From NCBI GenBank assembly GCA_017454585.1, contig JAFTCU010000291.1:1-21556 (forward strand): a stretch of 21,556 nucleotides of DNA, in the 5' to 3' direction. This DNA is from Thermoguttaceae bacterium. Its GTDB lineage: Bacteria > Planctomycetota > Planctomycetia > Pirellulales > Thermoguttaceae. Shown here piece by piece: positions 6,979 through 13,836 of this stretch (positions are counted from its first letter, which is position 1; each line of letters begins with the position of its first letter). Below the pieces are notes generated by a model. That model searched no databases. It worked only from the letters and a program-made list of their open reading frames with translations, and had not been told where the DNA came from. The translations under genes were made by a program, and so were the position numbers.

Positions 6979-8643
6979 ATGCGTAGCCGGCGTGTCCTTT
7001 TTTTGTTTTTATTGTTTGTGACGGTCTGTTCGGGTTTACTTGACGCGAAGCAGCCGAATATTGTGATCATCTCCGCGTCCAATCTGGGTTACTCGGATTT
7101 GGGCTGCTACGGCAGTGAGATCAAAACGCCGTCAATCGACAAACTCGCGGCGGAAGGGGTGCAGTTCACCCAGTTCTATTCCTGCGGGAATACCGCCCTG
7201 TCACAGACTGCCCTCCTGACCGGCCAGTATCCGCATCGGGTGGGGATGGGCTTCCCCATGGTCGAGCTGAAGCAGAAAGGGTATCAGGGAAGTGTCACCA
7301 AAGCGACGTGCACGATGGCCGAGTTTCTTAAATCCATTGGTTATGAGACCTTTATTTCGGGAAAGTGGGAACTGACGCGCCATTACAAAGTGGGTACTCC
7401 GAGCCACGCCTGGCCGCTGAACCGTGGTTTTGACCGTTTCTTCGGTACGATCCAGCCGCAGCCGAGTTACTTTGAGCCGGCAAACCTCATCATGAACCAG
7501 CAGCCGTACGACTATAATGAAAACTTTTATTTCACATACGAAATCGGCAAGGAAGCTGTACATTTCCTGGATCGGATGAAGGGGATCGACCGCCCGTTCT
7601 TCCTTCATGTTTCATTTTCTGCGCCAGGTTGGCCGCTGCAGGCTCCTGATGAGGAAATCAAACAGTACGCACTGACCTATAAATACGGCTGGGATTCCAT
7701 TCGATCGGAACGGTTCAATGCAATGAAGAAACTAGGGATTCTTTCCTCGATCGCTGAATTTCCTCCTCGTGATTCTCGTGTATATGACTGGGGCCGTGTG
7801 GGGGCTTACGCCGCATGGCACGCTCGCCGTATGGAGGTTTATGCCGCTCAGGTCTCCGCAATGGATCGTGCGGTGGGCATGGTGATGCAGAAGATCAAGC
7901 AGATCGGCGCAGATGACGATACGGTCGTGATTTTCCTTTCTACCGCTGGTGCGAGTGGTGATGAACTCACGGCCCAGACGGTTTCCCGCTCCATCCCGGC
8001 AAAGACGCACGACGGAGAACCGACGCAGGTCGGGAACGTGCCAAACGTTATGCCGGGTTCCAAAATCACCTTCCAGAGTTACGGTGTACCGTGGGCGAAT
8101 GTGAGCAACACGCCTTTGCGCGGTTACGCAGATTCGCTGTACGAGGGCGGAATTTCCTCGCCGTGTATCATTCGCTGGAACGATCATACCGAGCCGGGCC
8201 TCGTGAAAGAACCGTCACATATCATGGATATTTTCCCGACGGTGGTCGAGCTTTCGGAACGTCCTTATCCCTCCGAGATCAAGGGAAACGAAACGCTTCG
8301 CCTTCGCGGGGAATCGCTCGTTCCGCTCTTCTCGGTCAAGTACCGTTTGGACCTGAAGACCAAAGAGAATAAAAAGCACCGCTACTTCTACTGGGAATAC
8401 AAAGGAAACGCAGCGGTGCGTTACGGAGATTGGAAACTCGTTTTCCCAAAGAATGGCCAACGATGGGAACTTTACAATCTGACCGCAGATCGTATGGAAA
8501 CGACCGACGTTTTCGTCCGTTTTCAGAAAGACCCTGCAGTGGAACAGATGATTTACAGTTACGAGCAGTGGAAAGCGAAAAACCGCGTCGAAAATTGGGA
8601 CGTAATTCAGGCGCAGCTTAAACCCAAAAAGAAGAAAAAATAA
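6979..8643 (+). CDS. Secreted sulfatase-fold protein, predicted catalytically inactive
   Basis: A 554-residue protein of the arylsulfatase (alkaline phosphatase superfamily) fold. A signal peptide (RRVLFLFLLFVTVCSG, about 4-23) indicates export. Scaffold motifs are intact: PNIVIIS, LGYSDLGCYG, LLTGQYPHRVGM, SLYEGGI (386-392), AVRYGDWKLVF (479-489) and WELYNL. Active-site positions are not. The metal pair DD is S34-N35. The C-x-P-x-R sulfatase signature, where Cys or Ser becomes formylglycine, is T72-A-L-S-Q76. GKWH is GKWE (E131). The APH-x-P His is G217. The DN metal pair is T322-A323. The Lys of the RGxK motif is A384. Only K129 remains. The alignment around the signature needs no gap, so this is substitution and not misalignment or frameshift. 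It is therefore a pseudo-sulfatase, perhaps a glycan-binding or scaffold protein. The C-terminus is a Lys run. The next gene begins 1 bp after the stop. Confidence 0.92.
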   Translation: MRSRRVLFLFLLFVTVCSGLLDAKQPNIVIISASNLGYSDLGCYGSEIKTPSIDKLAAEGVQFTQFYSCGNTALSQTALLTGQYPHRVGMGFPMVELKQKGYQGSVTKATCTMAEFLKSIGYETFISGKWELTRHYKVGTPSHAWPLNRGFDRFFGTIQPQPSYFEPANLIMNQQPYDYNENFYFTYEIGKEAVHFLDRMKGIDRPFFLHVSFSAPGWPLQAPDEEIKQYALTYKYGWDSIRSERFNAMKKLGILSSIAEFPPRDSRVYDWGRVGAYAAWHARRMEVYAAQVSAMDRAVGMVMQKIKQIGADDDTVVIFLSTAGASGDELTAQTVSRSIPAKTHDGEPTQVGNVPNVMPGSKITFQSYGVPWANVSNTPLRGYADSLYEGGISSPCIIRWNDHTEPGLVKEPSHIMDIFPTVVELSERPYPSEIKGNETLRLRGESLVPLFSVKYRLDLKTKENKKHRYFYWEYKGNAAVRYGDWKLVFPKNGQRWELYNLTADRMETTDVFVRFQKDPAVEQMIYSYEQWKAKNRVENWDVIQAQLKPKKKKK

Positions 8644-8644
8644 A

Positions 8645-9130
8645 ATGATCCGTTTTGTAACTCCCGAAGATGCGCCGCAACTGCTTGAAGTTTACGGTCA
8701 TTACGTGCTGAATACGACTTTCACGACGGAAGAAACCCTCCCTTCCGTTGAGGAAATGGCCAACCGCGTGCGGCGGGTAACTCAGCATTTCCCCTGGCTC
8801 GGCTTTGAAGAAAACGGTCGGATTGTGGGTTACTGTTACGCCGATATTTTCAGGACACGTACCGCGTGGCACCGAACGGCGGAACTTTCGATATATGTAC
8901 ATCCCAAGCACGTCGAGAGCCGTGTCGGTCACCGCCTTTATGAGAAACTTTTCCGCCTGCTCGAAGAAAACGAGGAGATCCACGCGGTCGTGGCGTGTAT
9001 CACCCTGCCGAACGAACGTAGTGTCCGCCTGCACGAAAGTTTCGGCCTCATCAAAAAGGCGCACCTCCCCGAGGTCGGCTGCAAATTCGGCTGCTTCATG
9101 GACGTCGGGCTCTGGCACAAGATTTTGTAA
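8645..9130 (+). CDS. GNAT-family N-acetyltransferase (phosphinothricin acetyltransferase-like)
   Basis: This 161-residue cytoplasmic protein matches the GNAT subgroup that includes phosphinothricin and methionine-sulfoximine N-acetyltransferases. Visible landmarks are MIRFVTPEDAPQLLEVYGHYV at the N-terminus, a GYCYADIFRTRTAW strand-loop, ELSIYVHPKH (85-94), an acetyl-CoA loop and LPNERSVRLHESFGLIKKA near 119-137. The acetyl-CoA pyrophosphate loop, normally RGxGxG/A, reads ESRVGHRL, so one Gly position is unusual; activity is still likely. It starts 1 bp after the sulfatase-like stop and ends 15 bp before the glycosyltransferase, so it is co-transcribed with both. The natural substrate cannot be told; the phosphinothricin name reflects similarity only. 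Confidence 0.9.
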   Translation: MIRFVTPEDAPQLLEVYGHYVLNTTFTTEETLPSVEEMANRVRRVTQHFPWLGFEENGRIVGYCYADIFRTRTAWHRTAELSIYVHPKHVESRVGHRLYEKLFRLLEENEEIHAVVACITLPNERSVRLHESFGLIKKAHLPEVGCKFGCFMDVGLWHKIL

Positions 9131-9145
9131 CGGGAAACGTCTGAA

Positions 9146-10174
9146 ATGTACTTCCATCTCATCCCATCCCTGCACCCATCGGGAAACACGGCCCAGCTCC
9201 GTGTACGGGTAAGGGGTTTGGCTCAGGAAGGGACGGAGTCGCACATTTTCACCTTTCAGCCGGTTCTGCCCGTGGTCCGGCAGTCATTCGAGGGGATCGC
9301 AGAGATCCATGAACTTAACATTCATTTCCAGCTGGAACCTTTCTGGCGGATCCTGCTCACCGCCCACAAGCGTCACCTGAAACCACGTGAGGTCCAGGTT
9401 TGGGGGACGGAATTGCTCGCGCCGGGACTGCATCTTGCACAATATTATTATAATGTATGCAGCTGCGCAGTTCTTCGTCATCAGGACGCTTTCGAACGGC
9501 ATCTCCCGATTCTTCGCCGTTTTTCACGGGTCGAAACCAACTCGTGCGCCTTGCGTGACGCGGCCATTGCGGCTGGCAATCGGGGCAACTGGCAAATCGT
9601 CCACGATTCACTTGAGGTTTCAACCGAGAGCAGTTCGAAAACCCGTTCCGAGTTCCTTGCAGAGATCGGGTTTCCGGAAGACTCGCTGCTCATCGCGTGT
9701 GTTGGCCCGATTTCGTACTGGAAACGCTGGCAATGGGCCGTATGGTCGATCGATTCCATCGTACGGGTACACCCGAGGGCGAGGCTTGTTTTCTTCGAAC
9801 CTGATTTGGAGAATATTCCGGCTCGCCGTCTGAATCCACTGGCGGAGCGTGAACGGCACAGTGTCGTGGATTTTACGTGCCAGTATGAGAGTGAAGGCAT
9901 CGTAAGGTTTTTGCCGTTTCGGAAAGATTTTCGCGAAATTCTCCCGTTTTTTAACGTTTTGTGGATTCCCCAGACGACCCCTGGTTCCGGTTTGACGGCT
10001 TTGGAAGCGGCTGCGGCGGGTGTACCGATCGTGGCTCACCGTGCCGCCCTGGACGCGGAGCTTTTTCCTGACGGAACGTTCACCCCCCTTCCCGAGTTCC
10101 CGGAGACGATTTCCCTGGCCAGTGTGACTCATAATCTCTGGAAAACCCTCGCCATTTCTTCAGGAAAATCCTGA
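9146..10174 (+). CDS. GT4-like glycosyltransferase
   Basis: The protein is 342 residues with a two-domain Rossmann layout typical of GT-B enzymes of family GT4. The N-terminal half holds MYFHLIPSLHPSGNTAQLR (the usual GG-type acceptor loop is PSGNTAQ here) and the WGTELLAPGL segment. The C-terminal half begins with LLIACVGPISYWKRW (about 182-196), corresponding to the G.l...KG nucleotide-sugar strand, and ends with the donor loop SGLTALEAAAAGVPIVAHR. In GT4 enzymes that loop is E-x7-E; here the second Glu is present and the first position is Pro, so the donor contact is altered. No signal peptide or membrane segment is seen. It lies 15 bp after the GNAT gene as third gene of the operon. Its sugar donor and acceptor are unknown. 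Confidence 0.82.
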   Translation: MYFHLIPSLHPSGNTAQLRVRVRGLAQEGTESHIFTFQPVLPVVRQSFEGIAEIHELNIHFQLEPFWRILLTAHKRHLKPREVQVWGTELLAPGLHLAQYYYNVCSCAVLRHQDAFERHLPILRRFSRVETNSCALRDAAIAAGNRGNWQIVHDSLEVSTESSSKTRSEFLAEIGFPEDSLLIACVGPISYWKRWQWAVWSIDSIVRVHPRARLVFFEPDLENIPARRLNPLAERERHSVVDFTCQYESEGIVRFLPFRKDFREILPFFNVLWIPQTTPGSGLTALEAAAAGVPIVAHRAALDAELFPDGTFTPLPEFPETISLASVTHNLWKTLAISSGKS

Positions 10175-10225
10175 TTCAATGTTGTATCTTTGGGGTCAGA
10201 TTCTCGTAAACAAAGGTTCAAATTG

Positions 10226-10231
10226 TATAAT
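10226..10231 (+). promoter_or_regulatory. Possible distal -10 box upstream of the secretin cassette
   Basis: TATAAT within TTGTATAATACTATAG, in the AT-rich gap after the glycosyltransferase. If it is used, the transcript would start near 10238 and carry the hairpin at 10249-10287 at its 5' end. No clear -35 box is seen. Confidence 0.4.
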
Positions 10232-10248
10232 ACTATAGATTATTCCAA

Positions 10249-10287
10249 TTATTCCTGAAAAAACAGCTATATTTCTTTTAGGAATAA
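10249..10287 (+). other. AT-rich hairpin in the leader of the secretin cassette
   Basis: TTATTCCT (10249-10256) pairs perfectly with AGGAATAA (10280-10287). Adding the G.U pair and three A-U pairs inside gives about 12 pairs in plus-strand RNA. No U tract follows, so it is not a standard terminator for the preceding operon. It could be a 5' leader structure or a processing end. Confidence 0.45.
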
Positions 10288-10325
10288 AAAGGAAATTGCC
10301 GATAATAAAAAAAGATAGAGTAGAA

Positions 10326-10331
10326 TATAAT
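10326..10331 (+). promoter_or_regulatory. Possible proximal -10 box of the secretin cassette
   Basis: TATAATATC lies 39 bp before the ATG at 10370. The expected -35 zone (around 10303-10308) is only A/T rich. This or the box at 10226 should drive the three-gene cassette. Confidence 0.45.
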
Positions 10332-10346
10332 ATCTATTCACAGTGT

Positions 10347-10369
10347 CATTCATAAAAAGGATTTGACAA
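10347..10369 (+). promoter_or_regulatory. Leader element with ribosome binding site, copy 1
   Basis: CATTCATAAA, then AAGGATTT and ACAA, directly precedes the start at 10370. AAGGA is the ribosome binding site. Nearly the same 20-odd bases precede the third cassette gene (12989-13009), with only a 2-bp indel and small changes. Confidence 0.5.
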
Positions 10370-10810
10370 ATGATAGTTTCAAAACTTCATCATACTGTAA
10401 TCCTTGCAGGATTAGCGGTATTTGTGTTACTTGTATTTGGGTCGCTGGGTTTTTCTCAGGACAGAAATGCAGGTAATACTATTATGTCAACCAGTTCGGG
10501 ATCGGAATATATCGTTTCGGAGACGGTTTCTCCTTCTTCCGTTTACGTTGCACCGTGTGAGGAATGTGGCTGTGATGAGTGTGCTTCTTCTGCTCACAAT
10601 TGTGGGTTGAGAGCAAACCTTTCCGCAACCGCATGTTTTAACTGTAGAACCAATGGCAGTTATAAATTCCCGGTTCCACGCCAATATACCTATTTTTGGC
10701 CTGGAATTTATTCACAGAAAACGATGACGGAGTACGTTGCTCCATTTACCGGTCTGAAACTCCGATCTCCATCGGAAGTTTTTGACAATGATTTGGAACA
10801 AGGTAAATAA
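10370..10810 (+). CDS. Small secreted Cys-rich protein of the secretin cassette
   Basis: The protein is 146 residues and has no function I can name. A hydrophobic N-terminal segment (about 9-28, ending GFSQ) is a signal peptide or membrane anchor. Seven Cys follow, at C63, C66, C68, C71, C78, C89 and C92. The core CEECGCDEC looks able to bind metal or form disulfides. The C-terminal part has an aromatic motif, QYTYFWPGIYSQKTMTEY (105-122), that I recall from small secreted planctomycete proteins next to pilus-type secretins; this is memory, not a search. The start is set by AAGGA ahead of the ATG. The secretin start lies 131 bp downstream with no terminator between, so the two are probably co-transcribed. 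A role as outer-envelope partner of the secretin is inferred from position only. Confidence 0.75.
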   Translation: MIVSKLHHTVILAGLAVFVLLVFGSLGFSQDRNAGNTIMSTSSGSEYIVSETVSPSSVYVAPCEECGCDECASSAHNCGLRANLSATACFNCRTNGSYKFPVPRQYTYFWPGIYSQKTMTEYVAPFTGLKLRSPSEVFDNDLEQGK

Positions 10811-10941
10811 AAATTCACGTTTTTCTGTTTTCATTGAGATTTTTTTCCAAAATCCCGATGAATACAATCGTCATTGTTATTAACCCAAACTTCAATGGAA
10901 TATATGGAAAGTATTCCACAACAAATGGACAGGGCAGTCCC

Positions 10942-12840
10942 ATGATTGATCAGGCAAAAAAAATATTACGAAGACCCGGAATCATCTCCCTGGTTTCAGC
11001 GGGAATCCTTCTGGGGACAATGGGAAATCTGTTGCGGGCGGAAACTCCAACTGATGCCGATTTGATTTTTGAGTGTGTTCAAACCACTTACGGTCAGACA
11101 CAGAACGGAGAAAGAACCGTTCAGTTCACATCGGCTGAAAGTACAGAGCAATCGGTCCTGGTTGATTCCAGAACCGCTCCGGCTCCCAGACCCGCTGCGA
11201 GGGTTCAGACTCCAGCTAATGCAGGAAATGCGGTCGAGAATCAGGCTCCCCAGAATCTGGCTCACGCCCGGAATCTGGCATCTGCGCGCAAATCGCAGTA
11301 TTCTGCGCAGATTCCCGGTCAGGTTCCTGCAGCTAATCCGGCTCCGGCAAGTATCGTAACTTCTGAGGATCTTGTTCAGAGTCCCAAGGTTGCGGAACTC
11401 AACCCCATGGTTGGAGATAATGTCGAGCAAGCTCTGGATGAGGAAGAAAATGAAACGGTCGGACCTTTCACGATTTATCGTGAATCGGAAGAACTGAAGG
11501 TGATCGCCAACCGCAGCATCGTGCTTCGCACACGCTACAATTTGTACCGTACAGCCGTTGTTGATCCCACGATTTGCGATATAATTCAGTTCAATCCGCG
11601 TGAACTGTCGATCGTTGGACGTTCTGTTGGCTCTACGCACGTGACCTTCTGGTTCGAGGATGGTACGTTCAAACCGGTGACCTTCACCGTGAACACCATT
11701 CCAGATCCGTCGATTCGTGACCGCCGCGCCGAACAGTTCAAAATTCTGGAAAAGCAGATCGCGAAGATGTTCCCGAACAGCAAAATCAGCTTCGTACTTC
11801 TCGCGAACAAATTGATCATTCGTGGACAAGCCCGCAGCGCGGAAGAAGCCTCCGAGATCCTCCGTATCGTGAAAGAGGATATCGGCCATGAAAATGGTCA
11901 ATACTACAATCAGGCGGTTTCCATGGACGAAGAAACGGGACTCCCGAGCCAGAGAGGTCTGATCGTCATCAACCAGATGCGTATTCCTGGTGTTCAGACG
12001 GTCGCCCTGAAAGTGAAACTGGCGGACCTGTCCCGTGACGGAGGAAGCTCAAGCGGGGTTGATTTCTCGTTGAGCTTTAACGGAGACAAAATCCTCATTT
12101 CGAGCCTGATGGGAGCCTTGACTGGCGGCGGCGGACTGATTTCCTTCAACAGCGCCGACGTGAAAATCGGAATTGACTACCTCGTCACCAAAGGTGTGGT
12201 CCGTCAGATGAATGAATCCACCCTGGTCACGATGAGCGGAACCTCCGCGACGTTCAGCACCGGCGGCGAGATCCCGGTCCCGACGATCACGGGTGTCAGT
12301 GGCGCAAGCGCTGTTACGACTGGTTTCCGTCCTTATGGTACGGTCATCAACTTCACGCCTACGGTGATGGAAAAAGACTTGATCAACCTGGATATTTCCT
12401 CGGAATTCAGTGCTCTGAGCGATGAGAGAAACGAAATCTCCGGTGTTCCAAACCTCGATTCCCGTACCCTGAACAGCCAGGTACAGATGCGTGAAGGACA
12501 GACCTTCTGTCTCGCGACGATTTTGGAAGACAACTACACGGCCAACAAAGCCAGCAACGTTCCGATTTTCAGCGACCTCCTTGGTCATAGAGCCAAATCT
12601 CGCGGGGAACGTGAAATGGTCATCCTCGTTTCGCCGGAACTGGTTGCTCCAATGGAGCCGGATGAAGTACCGCCTCTTCCGGGGTTCGATGTGACGGAAC
12701 CGACCAACTTCGAGACCCACGTCCTGGGGCGTCTTGAAGGCAATCCGACGCTCGACTACCGCGGAACCGTTTGGCCTAACCTCCGCAACCGTTACCTGAA
12801 CGGCGGATCGGCCATCATCAGCGGACCTTACGGACACTGA
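10942..12840 (+). CDS. CpaC/RcpA-type secretin (pilus/type II-like outer membrane channel)
   Basis: From the chosen ATG the protein is 632 residues. The frame is open back to TTG 10834 and includes ATG 10858. ATG 10942 is preferred because it follows AGGG with a good spacer and begins a proper signal peptide (KKILRRPGIISLVSAGILLG). Next comes a Pro/Ala-rich disordered linker (about 75-140). A pilus-secretin N-terminal domain (about 185-255) includes VDPTICDIIQFNPRELSIVG. A BON-like segment (about 265-315) has KLIIRGQARSAEEASEIL. The secretin beta-barrel domain (about 350-570) contains VALKVKLADLSRDGG, TATFSTGGEIPVP-type strands, GTVINFTPTV and VPIFSDLLGHRAKSRGEREMVILVSPELV, the classic C-terminal signature. 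Such proteins form gated outer-membrane rings for Tad/type IV pili or type II export. No ATPase, platform or pilin gene is in view. Planctomycetes carry such stand-alone secretins, proposed for their crater-like pores. Confidence 0.93.
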   Translation: MIDQAKKILRRPGIISLVSAGILLGTMGNLLRAETPTDADLIFECVQTTYGQTQNGERTVQFTSAESTEQSVLVDSRTAPAPRPAARVQTPANAGNAVENQAPQNLAHARNLASARKSQYSAQIPGQVPAANPAPASIVTSEDLVQSPKVAELNPMVGDNVEQALDEEENETVGPFTIYRESEELKVIANRSIVLRTRYNLYRTAVVDPTICDIIQFNPRELSIVGRSVGSTHVTFWFEDGTFKPVTFTVNTIPDPSIRDRRAEQFKILEKQIAKMFPNSKISFVLLANKLIIRGQARSAEEASEILRIVKEDIGHENGQYYNQAVSMDEETGLPSQRGLIVINQMRIPGVQTVALKVKLADLSRDGGSSSGVDFSLSFNGDKILISSLMGALTGGGGLISFNSADVKIGIDYLVTKGVVRQMNESTLVTMSGTSATFSTGGEIPVPTITGVSGASAVTTGFRPYGTVINFTPTVMEKDLINLDISSEFSALSDERNEISGVPNLDSRTLNSQVQMREGQTFCLATILEDNYTANKASNVPIFSDLLGHRAKSRGEREMVILVSPELVAPMEPDEVPPLPGFDVTEPTNFETHVLGRLEGNPTLDYRGTVWPNLRNRYLNGGSAIISGPYGH

Positions 12841-12860
12841 TAAAAGACCCTGGTTTTCCT

Positions 12861-12926
12861 GGGGAAACATTTAAGATTCAAGCCTGAAATTGCCCAAATC
12901 CCTGAATCGATTTTGAATGTTTCCCC
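12861..12926 (+). repeat. Inverted repeat after the secretin gene
   Basis: GGGGAAACATT (12861-12871) is perfectly complementary to AATGTTTCCCC (12916-12926). Pairing continues imperfectly for a few more bases inside, around a loop of about 44 nt. No U tract follows. It lies in the 169-bp gap before the third cassette gene and may act as an mRNA-stabilising or processing structure that sets the ratio of secretin to the next protein. Confidence 0.55.
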
Positions 12927-12988
12927 GAAAACTGCAGTCACGGAAGACGGAGTTTTCAGGTTTTCCCCAATTTTCAAAAAGAATCAAC

Positions 12989-13009
12989 CATTCATAAAGG
13001 ATTTACATA
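12989..13009 (+). promoter_or_regulatory. Leader element with ribosome binding site, copy 2
   Basis: CATTCATAAAGGATTT plus ACATA precedes the ATG at 13010. It is almost the same as the leader at 10347-10369. AAGGA is the ribosome binding site. No -10 box is seen upstream, so this gene probably relies on the cassette transcript. Confidence 0.5.
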
Positions 13010-13645
13010 ATGGCCAGAATTCAGAAAAAGCATTGGATTTCAAGCGTTTTGATGCTCGTTGTGCTTGGGGCGTCTCTCGCGAATGCCGCTTGTCCCTGTT
13101 TTGACGGCGGATGCGGAAACAATGGGTGTTTCGGCTCGAACAGAGCGAAACCCGCGATGCCTCCTTATGACCGGCCTTTCCCGCTGGGACACGTCTCGGA
13201 CGCCTTCTGGGAAACCCAGCAGACCAACGCGGAAGCGGCTGACTTCATCCTGTACGACTATGAATTCGTCGAAACGTCTGCGACCCTGACACCGATGGGA
13301 CGCGACCACATGACCCAAATTGCACGCCGCCTGCCGCATGTCCCGTTCCCAATCGTGATCGAGATGTCCGAAAAGACGAACGATCCGAAAGAAAACCGGG
13401 ATCTGATCCAGATTGACGAAACCCGCCGCGCAAACGTTGTTATGTGGCTCCAGAAATTTTACGCCGATGACCCGACGATGGACCCCGAACAAATCGCGAA
13501 CCGTGTCGTCATTGCGCCGGATTTCGTATATCAGGTAAATGCAGAACGGGCTGCGCATGATTTCAATAACGCTATGAGAGCAGGCCGTCACCACAGTGGT
13601 CGTGGGTCTGGCTTCGGTCACGGTGGTTATGGGTATGGGTATTGA
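13010..13645 (+). CDS. Secreted protein of the secretin cassette, Gly/Tyr-rich tail
   Basis: The protein is 211 residues and of unnamed family. A clear signal peptide (about 1-27, ending SLANA-A) is followed by a Cys/Gly cluster with four Cys, from CPCFDGGC to C40. A globular region (about 55-185) starts with GHVSDAFWETQQTNAEAADF. It then has an alpha/beta pattern, LTPMGRDHMTQIARRL, FPIVIEMSEK and DETRRANVVMWLQKFY, with RVVIAPDF after it. This order of a G-D/H helix, a beta strand and an R-R helix loosely resembles OmpA-type periplasmic domains, but the peptidoglycan-binding Asp/Arg pair cannot be placed with confidence. The last 20 residues are Gly, His, Ser and Tyr, ending GYGYGY. I recall similar proteins beside planctomycete secretins. 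It ends 57 bp before a strong terminator and closes the cassette. A link between the secretin and the cell wall is only a guess. Confidence 0.8.
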   Translation: MARIQKKHWISSVLMLVVLGASLANAACPCFDGGCGNNGCFGSNRAKPAMPPYDRPFPLGHVSDAFWETQQTNAEAADFILYDYEFVETSATLTPMGRDHMTQIARRLPHVPFPIVIEMSEKTNDPKENRDLIQIDETRRANVVMWLQKFYADDPTMDPEQIANRVVIAPDFVYQVNAERAAHDFNNAMRAGRHHSGRGSGFGHGGYGYGY

Positions 13646-13672
13646 AAACCAATTCATAATAACTATATTCAG

Positions 13673-13693
13673 CATCGGTTTTGTGTTCCGATG
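13673..13693 (+). other. Hairpin just upstream of the cassette terminator
   Basis: CATCGG (13673-13678) pairs with CCGATG (13688-13693) over a 9-nt loop. Flanking TTCA and TGAA can extend it past a small internal loop. It lies 27 bp after the stop and 10 bp before the intrinsic terminator, so it may protect the mRNA 3' end. Confidence 0.45.
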
Positions 13694-13702
13694 AATGAAT
13701 TC

Positions 13703-13739
13703 AAAAGCGCCTGGTTCGCCGGGCGCTTTTCTTTCTTTT
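13703..13739 (+). terminator. Rho-independent terminator with UUCG loop
   Basis: AAAAGCGCCTGG (13703-13714) pairs with CCGGGCGCTTTT (13719-13730): 12 pairs including one G.U, closed by the very stable TTCG tetraloop. The T-rich tract CTTTCTTTT (13731-13739) follows. It ends the secretin cassette transcript and insulates the next gene. Confidence 0.92.
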
Positions 13740-13758
13740 AAAATCTTTTCGTGAGGGC

Positions 13759-13786
13759 TGGACTTTTTTCGAATTTCGTCTATAAT
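13759..13786 (+). promoter_or_regulatory. Promoter of the topoisomerase VI B gene
   Basis: The -35-like TGGACT (13759-13764) and the -10 TATAAT (13781-13786) are 16 bp apart. The -10 is followed by ATACG, as at the phoH promoter. The ATG is at 13837, with AAGAG as a likely ribosome binding site. Confidence 0.65.
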
Positions 13787-13836
13787 ATACGTAAACCATT
13801 CATAATTTGCGGAGTTAATATAGATAAGAGCAAACG

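Noticed and set aside
10834..10941. Longer secretin starting at TTG 10834 or ATG 10858
   Set aside because: The extra residues put a Tyr/Asn-rich stretch before the signal peptide; ATG 10942 gives a normal signal peptide and has AGGG upstream.
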